From assembly GCF_949987535.1 (NCBI RefSeq), contig NC_080067.1, forward strand, positions 44,576,910 to 44,640,909: a DNA stretch of 64,000 bases. The letters run 5' to 3'. The number at the start of each line of letters is the position of its first letter. Within the stretch, counting starts at the first letter, position 1. Origin of the DNA: Balaenoptera acutorostrata. Taxonomy: Eukaryota; Chordata; Mammalia; Artiodactyla; Balaenopteridae. Shown here piece after piece: positions 10,479 through 24,450 of this stretch. Below the pieces are notes generated by a model. The model ran no database searches. It was not told the origin of the DNA and was given only the letters and a program-made list of their open reading frames with translations. The position numbers and the translations under genes were made by a program.

Positions 10479-12224
10479 ACTGAATGAATTTTGTAAGAAT
10501 TTCTCTCTCTTTCACTATCTTTTTATTGTGTGTAATTTATTTTTATAATGGGCAATAGCTTATTTTCACTCCTGTGTTTATGCCGCTTTGTACCCACTTG
10601 ATTCACTGACAGAGAGATATTAATAAATATATTTCAAGATTCTTACTAGTCAGATATATGCTTCTGTGGTGAATAGAGTGTGTTGAGTCCAGTTCATTGA
10701 GCAATGAGTAGATCTGGTGTATTGCATATTCGGTTTACGGAACGGTGTCTGAGCTAATTTCACACTCTTGTTTTATGCATCACCTCACCTCTGCTTTCCC
10801 CTTAAGCAGCCATAAGTGTGTTTTCTAAAGGTGTGACTCTGTTCTGTTTCATAGTTCAGTTCACGTAGAGCGATTTTACCTTCCCTGTCTAAGGACTATC
10901 TTATGATAAGTCTCTTTTTCTGTGTGACTTATTTGACTTAGTATCATCGTACCTAAATCCACTCATTATGCTGCTACTAGGCTTATGACATTGATTTCAT
11001 GGCTGAGTGATATTGCACTGTACATAGGAACCACAGCTTCTGTATTCATTTTTCTCTTTCCTGGGATATTTAACGTGTACCGAAGTCGAGATTCTTGTAA
11101 ACAGGGCAGCCCTAAACTTTGGGGTGCTTGTGTCCTGTCGATGTTTGGTTTTCCCAAGTAATATGCCCTTGAGCGGAAGTGCCCTATGCTCTGTAGCTCT
11201 GTTTTTTAGATGTTTTTGGAAACACCATACACTTCTCCAGAGTGGCCGTTGGCGACTTACATTCCGCCCATCAGCGTAACAAGGTTCCCATTTCTCCATG
11301 GCCTGTCCTGCATTTCTGCTTTTGCCACTTTTTCAGGATGGCCCTTTTGGCCGATGGGAAGTGAGACTTCTTTGTAGTGCTGATTTGCCTTGCCCGCTTG
11401 TTTGGTTGGCCAAAAAGGGCTTGTGTGTTTTTTCCTGAATATATTCAGGAAAAAAGGCCTACGCCCTTTTTGGCCAACTGTACCATAGTAGACGTTTTGC
11501 CGCTTTTTATGTGTTTTAAAGGCGAGTCCAAACTACCTCTTGAAAATTGTTTTCTGCAATTCTGTCTCACTTTCAAATCCTCTTCGTTGCCTTACCTCAA
11601 TATATTTTTGGATGACAGTTTTCATTTATAACCCTGCAAGTTTGTGAATTGCAGTGCCCCTGAGGTCCATTTTTCAACTCCTTTTTTTGGGAGCTGGCCA
11701 CAAAACCGCAGGATTGCTTCAGGCCCTATTCTGATTCCGGGGGGCAGGTGAGCCTTTGGTTAATTCTTCGTCCTGATTGGAAATTAGAGTGACGTGTGCC
11801 TGTGCAAACACCAGGAGCTAGTCTCTCATTGATTCCCCCTAATCCCGTTCATCCTCCGGATAAATTGCAAACTGTACGAAACAGGGGGTTACAGGTGCTG
11901 ATTCTCCAAGTGGGGAGATTGTTAGTGAAGTGGCTGGAATGGCGAACCCACGCACCAGCAGATCAGAAATGAGGTTCTTTTAGAAACCTTTCCCGATCAC
12001 ACAGTGTACCATCCTCTGGGTTCCCCATGCATGTTTTAACTGTAGGAAGATTCCCTTCCACCTGGATATTTGTGACCCATGGATTGGATACCACGCTGTA
12101 TTACGTGAAAGGGTCTGCATTTTCTCTCCCAACCTCAACAATCCTCTCAGCCCCAAGAGTTTCCAGCGTTATGTCTCATCCGGCTGTGGGTCTAGATGTG
12201 CTCAATGCAGGTTGCATCACATCC
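10479..12224 (+). repeat. Satellite monomer A (3)
   Basis: Type A, apparently identical to A(2) by eye. Palindrome at 11405-11478. Confidence 0.94.
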
Positions 12225-13970
12225 ACTGAATGAATTTTGTAAGAATTTCTCTCTCTTTCACTTTCTTTTTATTGTGTGTAATTTATTTTTATAATGGGGT
12301 TTTGATTATTTACTCCGGTGTGTTCTTCACACTTTGTACCCACTTGAATCACTGACAGAGAGATATCAATAAATATTTTTCAAGATTCTTCCTAGTCAGA
12401 TATATGATTCTGCATTGAATAGAGTGTGTTGAGTCCAGTTCATTGAGCAATGAGTAGATCTGGTGTATTGCATATTTGATTTATGGAATGGTGTCTGAGC
12501 TAATTTCAAACTCTTGTTTTATGCATCACCTCACCTCTGCTTTCGCCTTAAGCAGCCATAAGTACGTTTTCTAAATGTGTGACTGTTCTGTTTCGTAAAT
12601 CAGTTCACGTAGAGCGACTTTTACCTTCCCTGTCTAAGGGCTATCTTACGATAAATTTCTTTTTCTGTGTGATTTGTTTCACTTAGAATCATCGTACCTA
12701 AATCCACTGATTATGCTGCTACTAGGCTTATGACATTGATTTCATGGCTGAGTGATATTTCACTGTACATAGGTACCACAGCTTCTGTATTCATTTTTCT
12801 GTTTCCTGGGATATTTAAGGTATACCGAAGTCGAGATTCTTGTAAACAGGGCAGCCCTAAACCTTGAGGTGCTTGTGTCCTCTCGATATTTGGTTTTCCC
12901 AAGATATACGCCCTTGAGCAGAAGTGCCCTATGTTCTGTAGCTCTGTTTTTTCGATGTTTTAGGAAACACCATACACTTCTTCAGATTGGCCGTTGGCAA
13001 CTTACATTCCGCCCATCAGCGTAACAAGCTTCCCATTTCTCCATGGCCTGTCTTGCATTTCTGGTTTTTCCACTTTTTCAGGATGGCCCTTTTGACAGAT
13101 CGGAAGTGAGACTTCTTTGTAGTGCTGATTTGCCTTGCCCGCTTGTTTGGTTGGCCAAAAAGGGCTTGGGTGTTTTTTCTTGAATATATTCAGGAAAAAA
13201 GGCCTACGCCCTTTTTGGCCATCTGCACTATAGTAGACGTTTTGCAGCATATCATGTGCTTTAAAGGCGAGTCCAATCTACCTCTTGAAAACAGTTTCCT
13301 GCAATTCTGTCTTGCTTTCAAATCCTCTTCGTTGCCTTACCTCAATATATTTTTGGACGATAGTTTTCATTTATAACCCTGAAGGTTTGTGAATTGCAGT
13401 GCCGCTGAGGTCCATTTGTCAACTCGCTCTTTTGGGAGCTGGCCGCAGAACCGCAGGATTGCTTCAGGCCCTATTCTGGTTCCGGGGGGCAGGTGCGCCT
13501 TTGGTTAATTCTTCATCCTGATTAGAAATTAGAGTGACGTGCGCCTGTCCAAACACCTGGAGCTAGCCTCTCATTGGTTCCCCCTCATTCTGTTCATCCT
13601 CCGGATAAATTGCAAACTGCACGAAACAGGGGGTAACAGGGGCTGATTCTCCAAGTGGGGAGCTTGTTAGTGAAGCGACTGGAATGGTGAACCCACACAC
13701 TAGCAGATCAGAAATTTGGTGTGTTTTAGAAACCTTTCCCGATCACACAGTGTACCATACTCTGGGTTTCCCATGCATGTTTTAGCTGTAGGAAGATTCC
13801 CTTCCACCTGAATATTTGTGACCCATGCATTGGATACCACGCTGTATTACTTTAAAGGGTCTGCATTTTCTCTCCCAACCTCAACAATCCTCTCAGCCCC
13901 AAGAGTTTGCAGCGTTATGTCTCATCCGGCTGTGTGCCTAGATGTGCTCAATGCAGGTTGCATCACACCC
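12225..13970 (+). repeat. Satellite monomer B (3)
   Basis: Type B with one private A at 13515. Palindrome at 13150-13223. Confidence 0.94.
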
Positions 13971-15718
13971 GCTGAATGAATTTTGTAAGAATTTCTCTCT
14001 CTTTCACTATCTTTTTATTCTGTGTAATTTATTTTTATAATGGGGTTTAGCTTATTTTCACTCCTGTGTTTATGCCGCTTTGTACCCACTTGATTCACTG
14101 ACAGAGCGATATCAATAAATATTTTTCAAGATTCTTCCTAGTCAGATATATGCTTCTGCGGTGAATAGAGTGTGTTGAGTCCAGTTCATTGAGCAATGAG
14201 TAGATCTGGTGTATTGCATATTCGGTTTACGGAATGGGGTCGGAGCTAATTTCAAACTCTTGTTTTATGCATCACCTCACCTCTGCTTTCGCCTTAAGCA
14301 GCCATAAGTGTGTTTTCTAAAGGTGTGACTCTGTTCTGTTTCATAATTCAGTTCTCGTAGAGTGAAATTTACCTTCCCTATCTAAGGGCTATCTTACGAT
14401 AAATTTCTTTTTCTGTGTGATTTATTTCACTTAGAATCATCGTACCTAAATCCACTGATTATGCTGCTACTAGGCTTATGACATTGATTTCATGGCTGAG
14501 TGATATTCCACTGTACATAGGTACCACAGCTTCTGTATTCATTTTTCTGTTCCCTGGGATATTTCAGGTATACCGAAGTCGAGATTCTTGTAAACAGGGC
14601 AGCCCTAAACCTTGGGGTGCTTGTGTCCTCTCGATATTTGGTTTTCCCAAGATATACGCCCTTGAGTGGAAGTGCCCTATGTTCTGTAGCTCTGTTTTTT
14701 CGATGTTTTAGGAAACACCATACACTTCTTCAGAGCGGCCGTTGGCAACTTACATTCCGCCCATCAGCGTAACAAGCTTCCCATTTCTCCATGGCCTGTC
14801 TTGCATTTCTGGTTTTTCCACTTTTTCAGGATGGCCCTTTTGACAGATGGGAAGTGAGACTTCTTTGTAGTGCTGATTTGCCTTGCCCGCTTGTTTGGTT
14901 GGCCAAAAAGGGCTTGGGTGTTTTTTCTTGAATATATTCAGGAAAAACGGCCTATGCCCTTTTGGGCCATCTGCACTATAGTAGACGTTTTGCAGCATAT
15001 CATGTGCTTTAAAGGCGAGTCCAATCTACCTCTTGAAAACAGTTTCCTGCAATTCTGTCTTGCTTTCAAATCCTCTTCGTTGCCTTACCTCAATATATTT
15101 TTGGACGATAGTTTTCATTTATAACCCTGAAGGTTTGTGAATTGCAGTGCCGCTGAGGTCCATTTGTCAACTCGCTCTTTTGGGAGCTGGCCGCAGAACC
15201 GCAGGATTGCTTCAGGCCCTATTCTGGTTCCGGGGGGCAGGTGCGCCTTTGGTTAATTCTTCGTCCTGATTAGAAATTAGAGTGACGTGCGCCTGTCCAA
15301 ACACCTGGAGCTAGCCTCTCATTGGTTCCCCCTCATTCTGTTCATCCTCCGGATAAATTGCAAACTGCACGAAACAGGGGGTAACAGGGGCTGATTCTCC
15401 AAGTGGGGAGCTTGTTAGTGAAGCGACTGGAATGGTGAACCCACACACTAGCAGATCAGAAATTTGGTGTGTTTTAGAAACCTTTCCCGATCACACAGTG
15501 TACCATACTCTGGGTTTCCCATGCATGTTTTAGCTGTAGGAAGATTCCCTTCCACCTGAATATTTGTGACCCATGGATTGGATACCACGCTGTATTACTT
15601 TAAAGGGTCTGCATTTTCTCTCCCAACCTCAACAATCCTCTCAGCCCCAAGAGTTTGCAGCGTTATGTCTCATCCGGCTGTGTGCCTAGATGTGCTCAAT
15701 GCAGGTTGCATCACACCC
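13971..15718 (+). repeat. Hybrid satellite monomer C/B (1,748 bp)
   Basis: C-type up to at least 14964 (GGG in the right palindrome arm) and B-type from 15130 (GAAGG after CCCT), so the switch lies in 14965-15129. The 1,748-bp length equals a C 5' part plus a B 3' part. The B-derived end carries a CCATGGATTGG variant that recurs in B(4), which points to the donor lineage. Palindrome at 14898-14971. Confidence 0.9.
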
Positions 15719-17465
15719 GCTGAATGAATTTTGTAAGAATGTCTCTCTCTTTCACTATCTTTTTATTCTGTGTAATTTATTTTTATAATGGGGTTTAGCT
15801 TATTTTCACTCCTGTGTTTATGCCGCTTTGTACCCACTTGATTCACTGACAGAGCGATATCAATAAATATTTTTCAAGATTCTTCCTAGTCAGATATATG
15901 CTTCTGCGGTGAATAGAGTGTGTTGAGTCCAGTTCATTGAGCAATGAGTAGATCTGGTGTATTGCATATTCGGTTTACGGAATGGTGTCGGAGCTAATTT
16001 CAAACTCTTGTTTTATGCATCACCTCACCTCTGCTTTCGCCTTAAGCAGCCATAAGTGTGTTTTCTAAAGGTGTGACTCTGTTCTGTTTCATAATTCAGT
16101 TCTCGTAGAGCGAAATTTACCTTCCCTATCTAAGGGCTATCTTACGATAAATTTCTTTTTCTGTGTGATTTATTTCACTTAGAATCATCGTACCTAAATC
16201 CACTGATTATGCTGCTACTAGGCTTATGACATTGATTTCATGGCTGAGTGATATTCCACTGTACATAGGTACCACAGCTTCTGTATTCATTTTTCTGTTC
16301 CCTGGGATATTTCAGGTATACCGAAGTCGAGATTCTTGTAAACAGGGCAGCCCTAAACCTTGGGGTGCTTGTGTCCTCTCGATATTTGGTTTTCCCAAGA
16401 TATACGCCCTTGAGTGGAAGTGCCCTATGTTCTGTAGCTCTGTTTTTTCGATGTTTTAGGAAACACCATACACTTCTTCAGAGCGGCCGTTGGCAACTTA
16501 CATTCCGCCCATCAGCGTAACAAGCTTCCCATTTCTCCATGGCCTGTCTTGCATTTCTGGTTTTTCCACTTTTTCAGGATGGCCCTTTTGACAGATGGGA
16601 AGTGAGACTTCTTTGTAGTGCTGATTTGCCTTGCCCGCTTGTTTGGTTGGCCAAAAAGGGCTTGGGTGTTTTTTCTTGAATATATTCAGGAAAAACGGCC
16701 TATGCCCTTTTGGGCCATCTGCACTATAGTAGACGTTTTGCAGCATATCATGTGCTTTAAAGGCGAGTCCAATCTACCTCTTGAAAACAGTTTCCTGCAA
16801 TTCTGTCTTGCTTTCAAATCCTCTTCGTTGCCTTACCTCAATATATTTTTGGACGATAGTTTTCATTTATAACCCTGCAGGTTTGTGAATTGCAGTGCCG
16901 CTGAGGTCCATTTGTCAACTCGCTTTTTTGGGAGCTGGCCGCAGAACCACAGGATTGCTTCAGGCCCTATTCTGGTTCCGGGGAGCAGGTGAGCCTTTGG
17001 TTAATTCTTCGTCCTGATTGGAAATTAGAGTGACGTGCGCCTGTCCAAACACCTGGAGCTAGTCTCTCATTGGTTCCCCCTCATTCTGTTCATCCTCCGG
17101 ATAAATTGCAAACTGTACGAAACAGGGGGTTACAGGTGCTGATTCTCCAAGTGGGGAGATTGTTAGTGAAGTGGCTGGAATGGCGAACCCACGCACCAGC
17201 AGATCAGAAATGAGGTTCTTTTAGAATCCTTTCCCGATAACACAGTGTACCATCCTCTGGGTTTCCCATGCATATTTTAATTGTAAAAAGATTCTCTTCC
17301 CCCTCGATATTTGGGACCCAAGTATTGGATATCACGCCGTATTACTTTAAAGGGTCTGCATTTTCTCTCCCAACCTCAACAATCCTCTCAGCCCCAAGAG
17401 TGTCCAGTGTTATGTCTCATCCGGCTGTGGGTCTAGATGTGCTCAATGCAGGTTGCATCACATCC
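15719..17465 (+). repeat. Satellite monomer C (4)
   Basis: Type C following the hybrid. Its first 25 bases carry a T-to-G change (near 15739) shared only with the C monomer starting at 20958. Palindrome at 16646-16719. Confidence 0.94.
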
Positions 17466-19211
17466 ACTGAATGAATTTTGTAAGAATTTCTCTCTCTTTC
17501 ACTATCTTTTTATTGTGTGTAATTTATTTTTATAATGGGCAATAGCTTATTTTCACTCCTGTGTTTATGCCGCTTTGTACCCACTTGATTCACTGACAGA
17601 GAGATATTAATAAATATATTTCAAGATTCTTACTAGTCAGATATATGCTTCTGTGGTGAATAGAGTGTGTTGAGTCCAGTTCATTGAGCAATGAGTAGAT
17701 CTGGTGTATTGCATATTCGGTTTACGGAACGGTGTCTGAGCTAATTTCACACTCTTGTTTTATGCATCACCTCACCTCTGCTTTCCCCTTAAGCAGCCAT
17801 AAGTGTGTTTTCTAAAGGTGTGACTCTGTTCTGTTTCATAGTTCAGTTCATGTAGAGCGATTTTACCTTCCCTGTCTAAGGACTATCTTATGATAAGTCT
17901 CTTTTTCTGTGTGACTTATTTGACTTAGTATCATCGTACCTAAATCCACTCATTATGCTGCTACTAGGCTTATGACATTGATTTCATGGCTGAGTGATAT
18001 TGCACTGTACATAGGAACCACAGCTTCTGTATTCATTTTTCTCTTTCCTGGGATATTTAACGTGTACCGAAGTCGAGATTCTTGTAAACAGGGCAGCCCT
18101 AAACTTTGGGGTGCTTGTGTCCTGTCGATGTTTGGTTTTCCCAAGTAATATGCCCTTGAGCGGAAGTGCCCTATGCTCTGTAGCTCTGTTTTTTAGATGT
18201 TTTTGGAAACACCATACACTTCTCCAGAGTGGCCGTTGGCGACTTACATTCCGCCCATCAGCGTAACAAGGTTCCCATTTCTCCATGGCCTGTCCTGCAT
18301 TTCTGCTTTTGCCACTTTTTCAGGATGGCCCTTTTGGCCGATGGGAAGTGAGACTTCTATGTAGTGCTGATTTGCCTTGCCCGCTTGTTTGGTTGGCCAA
18401 AAAGGGCTTGTGTGTTTTTTCCTGAATATATTCAGGAAAAAAGGCCTACGCCCTTTTTGGCCAACTGTACCATAGTAGACGTTTTGCCGCTTTTTATGTG
18501 TTTTAAAGGCGAGTCCAAACTACCTCTTGAAAATTGTTTTCTGCAATTCTGTCTCACTTTCAAATCCTCTTCGTTGCCTTACCTCAATATATTTTTGGAT
18601 GACAGTTTTCATTTATAACCCTGCAAGTTTGTGAATTGCAGTGCCCCTGAGGTCCATTTTTCAACTCCTTTTTTTGGGAGCTGGCCACAAAACCGCAGGA
18701 TTGCTTCAGGCCCTATTCTGATTCCGGGGGGCAGGTGAGCCTTTGGTTAATTCTTCGTCCTGATTGGAAATTAGAGTGACGTGTGCCTGTGCAAACACCA
18801 GGAGCTAGTCTCTCATTGATTCCCCCTAATCCCGTTCATCCTCCGGATAAATTGCAAACTGTACGAAACAGGGGGTTACAGGTGCTGATTCTCCAAGTGG
18901 GGAGATTGTTAGTGAAGTGGCTGGAATGGCGAACCCACGCACCAGCAGATCAGAAATGAGGTTCTTTTAGAAACCTTTCCCGATCACACAGTGTACCATC
19001 CTCTGGGTTCCCCATGCATGTTTTAACTGTAGGAAGATTCCCTTCCACCTGGATATTTGTGACCCATGGATTGGATACCACGCTGTATTACGTGAAAGGG
19101 TCTGCATTTTCTCTCCCAACCTCAACAATCCTCTCAGCCCCAAGAGTTTCCAGCGTTATGTCTCATCCGGCTGTGGGTCTAGATGTGCTCAATGCAGGTT
19201 GCATCACATCC
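17466..19211 (+). repeat. Satellite monomer A (4)
   Basis: Type A with private changes at 17851 and 18359. Palindrome at 18392-18465. Confidence 0.94.
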
Positions 19212-20957
19212 ACTGAATGAATTTTGTAAGAATTTCTCTCTCTTTCACTTTCTTTTTATTGTGTGTAATTTATTTTTATAATGGGGTTTTGATTATTTAC
19301 TCCGGTGTGTTCTTCACACTTTGTACCCACTTGAATCACTGACAGAGAGATATCAATAAATATTTTTCAAGATTCTTCCTAGTCAGATATATGATTCTGC
19401 ATTGAATAGAGTGTGTTGAGTCCAGTTCATTGAGCAATGAGTAGATCTGGTGTATTGCATATTTGATTTATGGAATGGTGTCTGAGCTAATTTCAAACTC
19501 TTGTTTTATGCATCACCTCACCTCTGCTTTCGCCTTAAGCAGCCATAAGTACGTTTTCTAAATGTGTGACTGTTCTGTTTCGTAAATCAGTTCACGTAGA
19601 GCGACTTTTACCTTCCCTGTCTAAGGGCTATCTTACGATAAATTTCTTTTTCTGTGTGATTTGTTTCACTTAGAATCATCGTACCTAAATCCACTGATTA
19701 TGCTGCTACTAGGCTTATGACATTGATTTCATGGCTGAGTGATATTTCACTGTACATAGGTACCACAGCTTCTGTATTCATTTTTCTGTTTCCTGGGATA
19801 TTTAAGGTATACCGAAGTCGAGATTCTTGTAAACAGGGCAGCCCTAAACCTTGAGGTGCTTGTGTCCTCTCGATATTTGGTTTTCCCAAGATATACGCCC
19901 TTGAGCAGAAGTGCCCTATGTTCTGTAGCTCTGTTTTTTCGATGTTTTAGGAAACACCATACACTTCTTCAGATTGGCCGTTGGCAACTTACATTCCACC
20001 CATCAGCGTAACAAGCTTCCCATTTCTCCATGGCCTGTCTTGCATTTCTGGTTTTTCCACTTTTTCAGGATGGCCCTTTTGACAGATCGGAAGTGAGACT
20101 TCTTTGTAGTGCTGATTTGCCTTGCCCGCTTGTTTGGTTGGCCAAAAAGGGCTTGGGTGTTTTTTCTTGAATATATTCAGGAAAAAAGGCCTACGCCCTT
20201 TTTGGCCATCTGCACTATAGTAGACGTTTTGCAGCATATCATGTGCTTTAAAGGCGAGTCCAATCTACCTCTTGAAAACAGTTTCCTGCAATTCTGTCTT
20301 GCTTTCAAATCCTCTTCGTTGCCTTACCTCAATATATTTTTGGACGATAGTTTTCATTTATAACCCTGCAGGTTTGTGAATTGCAGTGCCGCTGAGGTCC
20401 ATTTGTCAACTCGCTCTTTTGGGAGCTGGCCGCAGAACCGCAGGATTGCTTCAGGCCCTATTCTGGTTCCGGGGGGCAGGTGCGCCTTTGGTTAATTCTT
20501 CGTCCTGATTAGAAATTAGAGTGACGTGCGCCTGTCCAAACACCTGGAGCTAGCCTCTCATTGGTTCCCCCTCATTCTGTTCATCCTCCGGATAAATTGC
20601 AAACTGCACGAAACAGGGGGTAACAGGGGCTGATTCTCCAAGTGGGGAGCTTGTTAGTGAAGCGACTGGAATGGTGAACCCACACACTAGCAGATCAGAA
20701 ATTTGGTGTGTTTTAGAAACCTTTCCCGATCACACAGTGTACCATACTCTGGGTTTCCCATGCATGTTTTAGCTGTAGGAAGATTCCCTTCCACCTGAAT
20801 ATTTGTGACCCATGGATTGGATACCACGCTGTATTACTTTAAAGGGTCTGCATTTTCTCTCCCAACCTCAACAATCCTCTCAGCCCCAAGAGTTTGCAGC
20901 GTTATGTCTCATCCGGCTGTGTGCCTAGATGTGCTCAATGCAGGTTGCATCACACCC
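19212..20957 (+). repeat. Satellite monomer B (4)
   Basis: Type B with private A at 19997, a C-like GCAGG near 20368 and the CCATGGATTGG variant shared with the C/B hybrid. Palindrome at 20137-20210. Confidence 0.94.
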
Positions 20958-22704
20958 GCTGAATGAATTTTGTAAGAATGTCTCTCTCTTTCACTATCTT
21001 TTTATTCTGTGTAATTTATTTTTATAATGGGGTTTAGCTTATTTTCACTCCTGTGTTTATGCCGCTTTGTACCCACTTGATTCACTGACAGAGCGATATC
21101 AATAAATATTTTTCAAGATTCTTCCTAGTCAGATATATGCTTCTGCGGTGAATAGAGTGTGTTTAGTCCAGTTCATTGAGCAATGAGTAGATCTGGTGTA
21201 TTGCATATTCGGTTTACGGAATGGGGTCGGAGCTAATTTCAAACTCTTGTTTTATGCATCACCTCACCTCTGCTTTCGCCTTAAGCAGCCATAAGTGTGT
21301 TTTCTAAAGGTGTGACTCTGTTCTGTTTCATAATTCAGTTCTCGTAGAGCGAAATTTACCTTCCCTATCTAAGGGCTATCTTACGATAAATTTCTTTTTC
21401 TGTGTGATTTATTTCACTTAGAATCATCGTACCTAAATCCACTGATTATGCTGCTACTAGGCTTATGACATTGATTTCATGGCTGAGTGATATTCCACTG
21501 TACATAGGTACCACAGCTTCTGTATTCATTTTTCTGTTCCCTGGGATATTTCAGGTATACCGAAGTCGAGATTCTTGTAAACAGGGCAGCCCTAAACCTT
21601 GGGGTGCTTGTGTCCTCTCGATATTTGGTTTTCCCAAGATATACGCCCTTGAGTGGAAGTGCCCTATGTTCTGTAGCTCTGTTTTTTCGATGTTTTAGGA
21701 AACACCATACACTTCTTCAGAGTGGCCGTTGGCAACTTACATTCCGCCCATCAGCGTAACAAGCTTCCCATTTCTCCATGGCCTGTCTTGCATTTCTGGT
21801 TTTTCCACTTTTTCAGGATGGCCCTTTTGACAGATCGGAAGTGAGACTTCTTTGTAGTGCTGATTTGCCTTGCCCGCTTGTTTGGTTGTCCAAAAAGGGC
21901 TTGGGTGTTTTTTCTTGAATATATTCAGGAAAAACGGCCTATGCCCTTTTGGGCCATCTGCACTATACTAGACGTTTTGCAGCATATCATGTGCTTTAAA
22001 GGCGAGTCCAATCTACCTCTTGAAAACAGTTTCCTGCAATTCTGTCTTGCTTTCAAATCCTCTTCGTTGCCTTACCTCAATATATTTTTGGACGATAGTT
22101 TTCATTTATAACCCTGCAGGTTTGTGAATTGCAGTGCCGCTGAGGTCCATTTGTCAACTCGCTTTTTTGGGAGCTGGCCGCAGAACCACAGGATTGCTTC
22201 AGGCCCTATTCTGGTTCCGGGGAGCAGGTGAGCCTTTGGTTAATTCTTCGTCCTGATTGGAAATTAGAGTGACGTGCGCCTGTCCAAACACCTGGAGCTA
22301 GTCTCTCATTGGTTCCCCCTCATTCTGTTCATCCTCCGGATAAATTGCAAACTGTACGAAACAGGGGGTTACAGGTGCTGATTCTCCAAGTGGGGAGATT
22401 GTTAGTGAAGTGGCTGGAATGGCGAACCCACGCACCAGCAGATCAGAAATGAGGTTCTTTTAGAATCCTTTCCCGATAACACAGTGTACCATCCTCTGGG
22501 TTTCCCATGCATATTTTAATTGTAAAAAGATTCTCTTCCCCCTCGATATTTGGGACCCAAGTATTGGATATCACGCCGTATTACTTTAAAGGGTCTGCAT
22601 TTTCTCTCCCAACCTCAACAATCCTCTCAGCCCCAAGAGTGTCCAGTGTTATGTCTCATCCGGCTGTGGGTCTAGATGTGCTCAATGCAGGTTGCATCAC
22701 ATCC
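20958..22704 (+). repeat. Satellite monomer C (5), with B-like tract
   Basis: Type C overall, but about 21807-21837 has the B states (CCACTTTTT and GATCGG) before returning to C states by 21930. Private changes lie near 21163, 21889 (within the palindrome arm) and 21968. Palindrome at 21885-21958. Confidence 0.92.
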
Positions 22705-24450
22705 ACTGAATGAATTTTGTAAGAATTTCTCTCTCTTTCACTATCTTTTTATTGTGTGTAATTTATTTTTATAATGGGGAATAGCTTATTTTCACTCCTG
22801 TGTTTATGCCGCTTTGTACCCACTTGATTCACTGACAGAGAGATATTAATAAATATATTTCAAGATTCTTACTAGTCAGATATATGCTTCTGTGGTGAAT
22901 AGAGTGTGTTGAGTCCAGTTCATTGAGCAATGAGTAGATCTGGTGTATTGCATATTCGGTTTACGGAACGGTGTCTGAGCTAATTTCACACTCTTGTTTT
23001 ATGCATCACCTCACCTCTGCTTTCCCCTTAAGCATCCATAAGTGTGTTTTCTAAAGGTGTGACTCTGTTCTGTTTCATAGTTCAGTTCACGTAGAGCGAT
23101 TTTACCTTCCCTGTCTAAGGACTATCTTATGATAAGTCTCTTTTTCTGTGTGACTTATTTGACTTAGTATCATCGTACCTAAATCCACTCATTATGCTGC
23201 TACTAGGCTTATGACATTGATTTCATGGCTGAGTGATATTGCACTGTACATAGGAACCACAGCTTCTGTATTCATTTTTCTCTTTCCTGGGATATTTAAC
23301 GTGTACCGAAGTCGAGATTCTTGTAAACAGGGCAGCCCTAAACTTTGGGGTGCTTGTGTCCTGTCGATGTTTGGTTTTCCCAAGTAATATGCCCTTGAGC
23401 GGAAGTGCCCTATGCTCTGTAGCTCTGTTTTTTAGATGTTTTTGGAAACACCATACACTTCTCCAGAGTGGCCGTTGGCGACTTACATTCCGCCCATCAG
23501 CGTAACAAGGTTCCCATTTCTCCATGGCCTGTCCTGCATTTCTGCTTTTGCCACTTTTTCAGGATGGCCCTTTTGGCCGATGGGAAGTGAGACTTCTTTG
23601 TAGTGCTGATTTGCCTTGCCCGCTTGTTTGGTTGGCCAAAAAGGGCTTGTGTGTTTTTTCCTGAATATATTCAGGAAAAAAGGCCTACGCCCTTTTTGGC
23701 CAACTGTACCATAGTAGACGTTTTGCCGCTTTTTATGTGTTTTAAAGGCGAGTCCAAACTACCTCTTGAAAATTGTTTTCTGCAATTCTGTCTCACTTTC
23801 AAATCCTCTTCGTTGCCTTACCTCAATATATTTTTGGATGACAGTTTTCATTTATAACCCTGCAAGTTTGTGAATTGCAGTGCCCCTGAGGTCCATTTTT
23901 CAACTCCTTTTTTTGGGAGCTGGCCACAAAACCGCAGGATTGCTTCAGGCCCTATTCTGATTCCGGGGGGCAGGTGAGCCTTTGGTTAATTCTTCGTCCT
24001 GATTGGAAATTAGAGTGACGTGTGCCTGTGCAAACACCAGGAGCTAGTCTCTCATTGATTCCCCCTAATCCCGTTCATCCTCCGGATAAATTGCAAACTG
24101 TACGAAACAGGGGGTTACAGGTGCTGATTCTCCAAGTGGGGAGATTGTTAGTGAAGTGGCTGGAATGGCGAACCCACGCACCAGCAGATCAGAAATGAGG
24201 TTCTTTTAGAAACCTTTCCCGATCACACAGTGTACCATCCTCTGGGTTCCCCATGCATGTTTTAACTGTAGGAAGATTCCCTTCCACCTGGATATTTGTG
24301 ACCCATGGATTGGATACCACGCTGTATTACGTGAAAGGGTCTGCATTTTCTCTCCCAACCTCAACAATCCTCTCAGCCCCAAGAGTTTCCAGCGTTATGT
24401 CTCATCCGGCTGTGGGTCTAGATGTGCTCAATGCAGGTTGCATCACATCC
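22705..24450 (+). repeat. Satellite monomer A (5)
   Basis: Type A with GGGGAATAGC at 22776-22785 in place of GGGCAATAGC, and a private T at 23035. Palindrome at 23631-23704. Confidence 0.94.

Larger units (their letters stand above)
10479..17465 (+). repeat. HOR unit 3, expanded four-monomer form (A-B-C/B-C, 6,987 bp)
   Basis: An extra monomer is present. The third monomer is C in its first ~1 kb and B in the remainder, and is followed by a normal C. This is the duplication product expected from unequal crossing-over between a C and a B monomer of misaligned ABC units. Confidence 0.9.
17466..22704 (+). repeat. HOR unit 4 (A-B-C, 5,239 bp)
   Basis: Standard three-monomer unit carrying several private substitutions (17851 and 18359 in A; 19997 in B; about 21163, 21889 and 21968 in C). 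Its C monomer contains a short B-like tract near 21807-21837. Confidence 0.92.
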
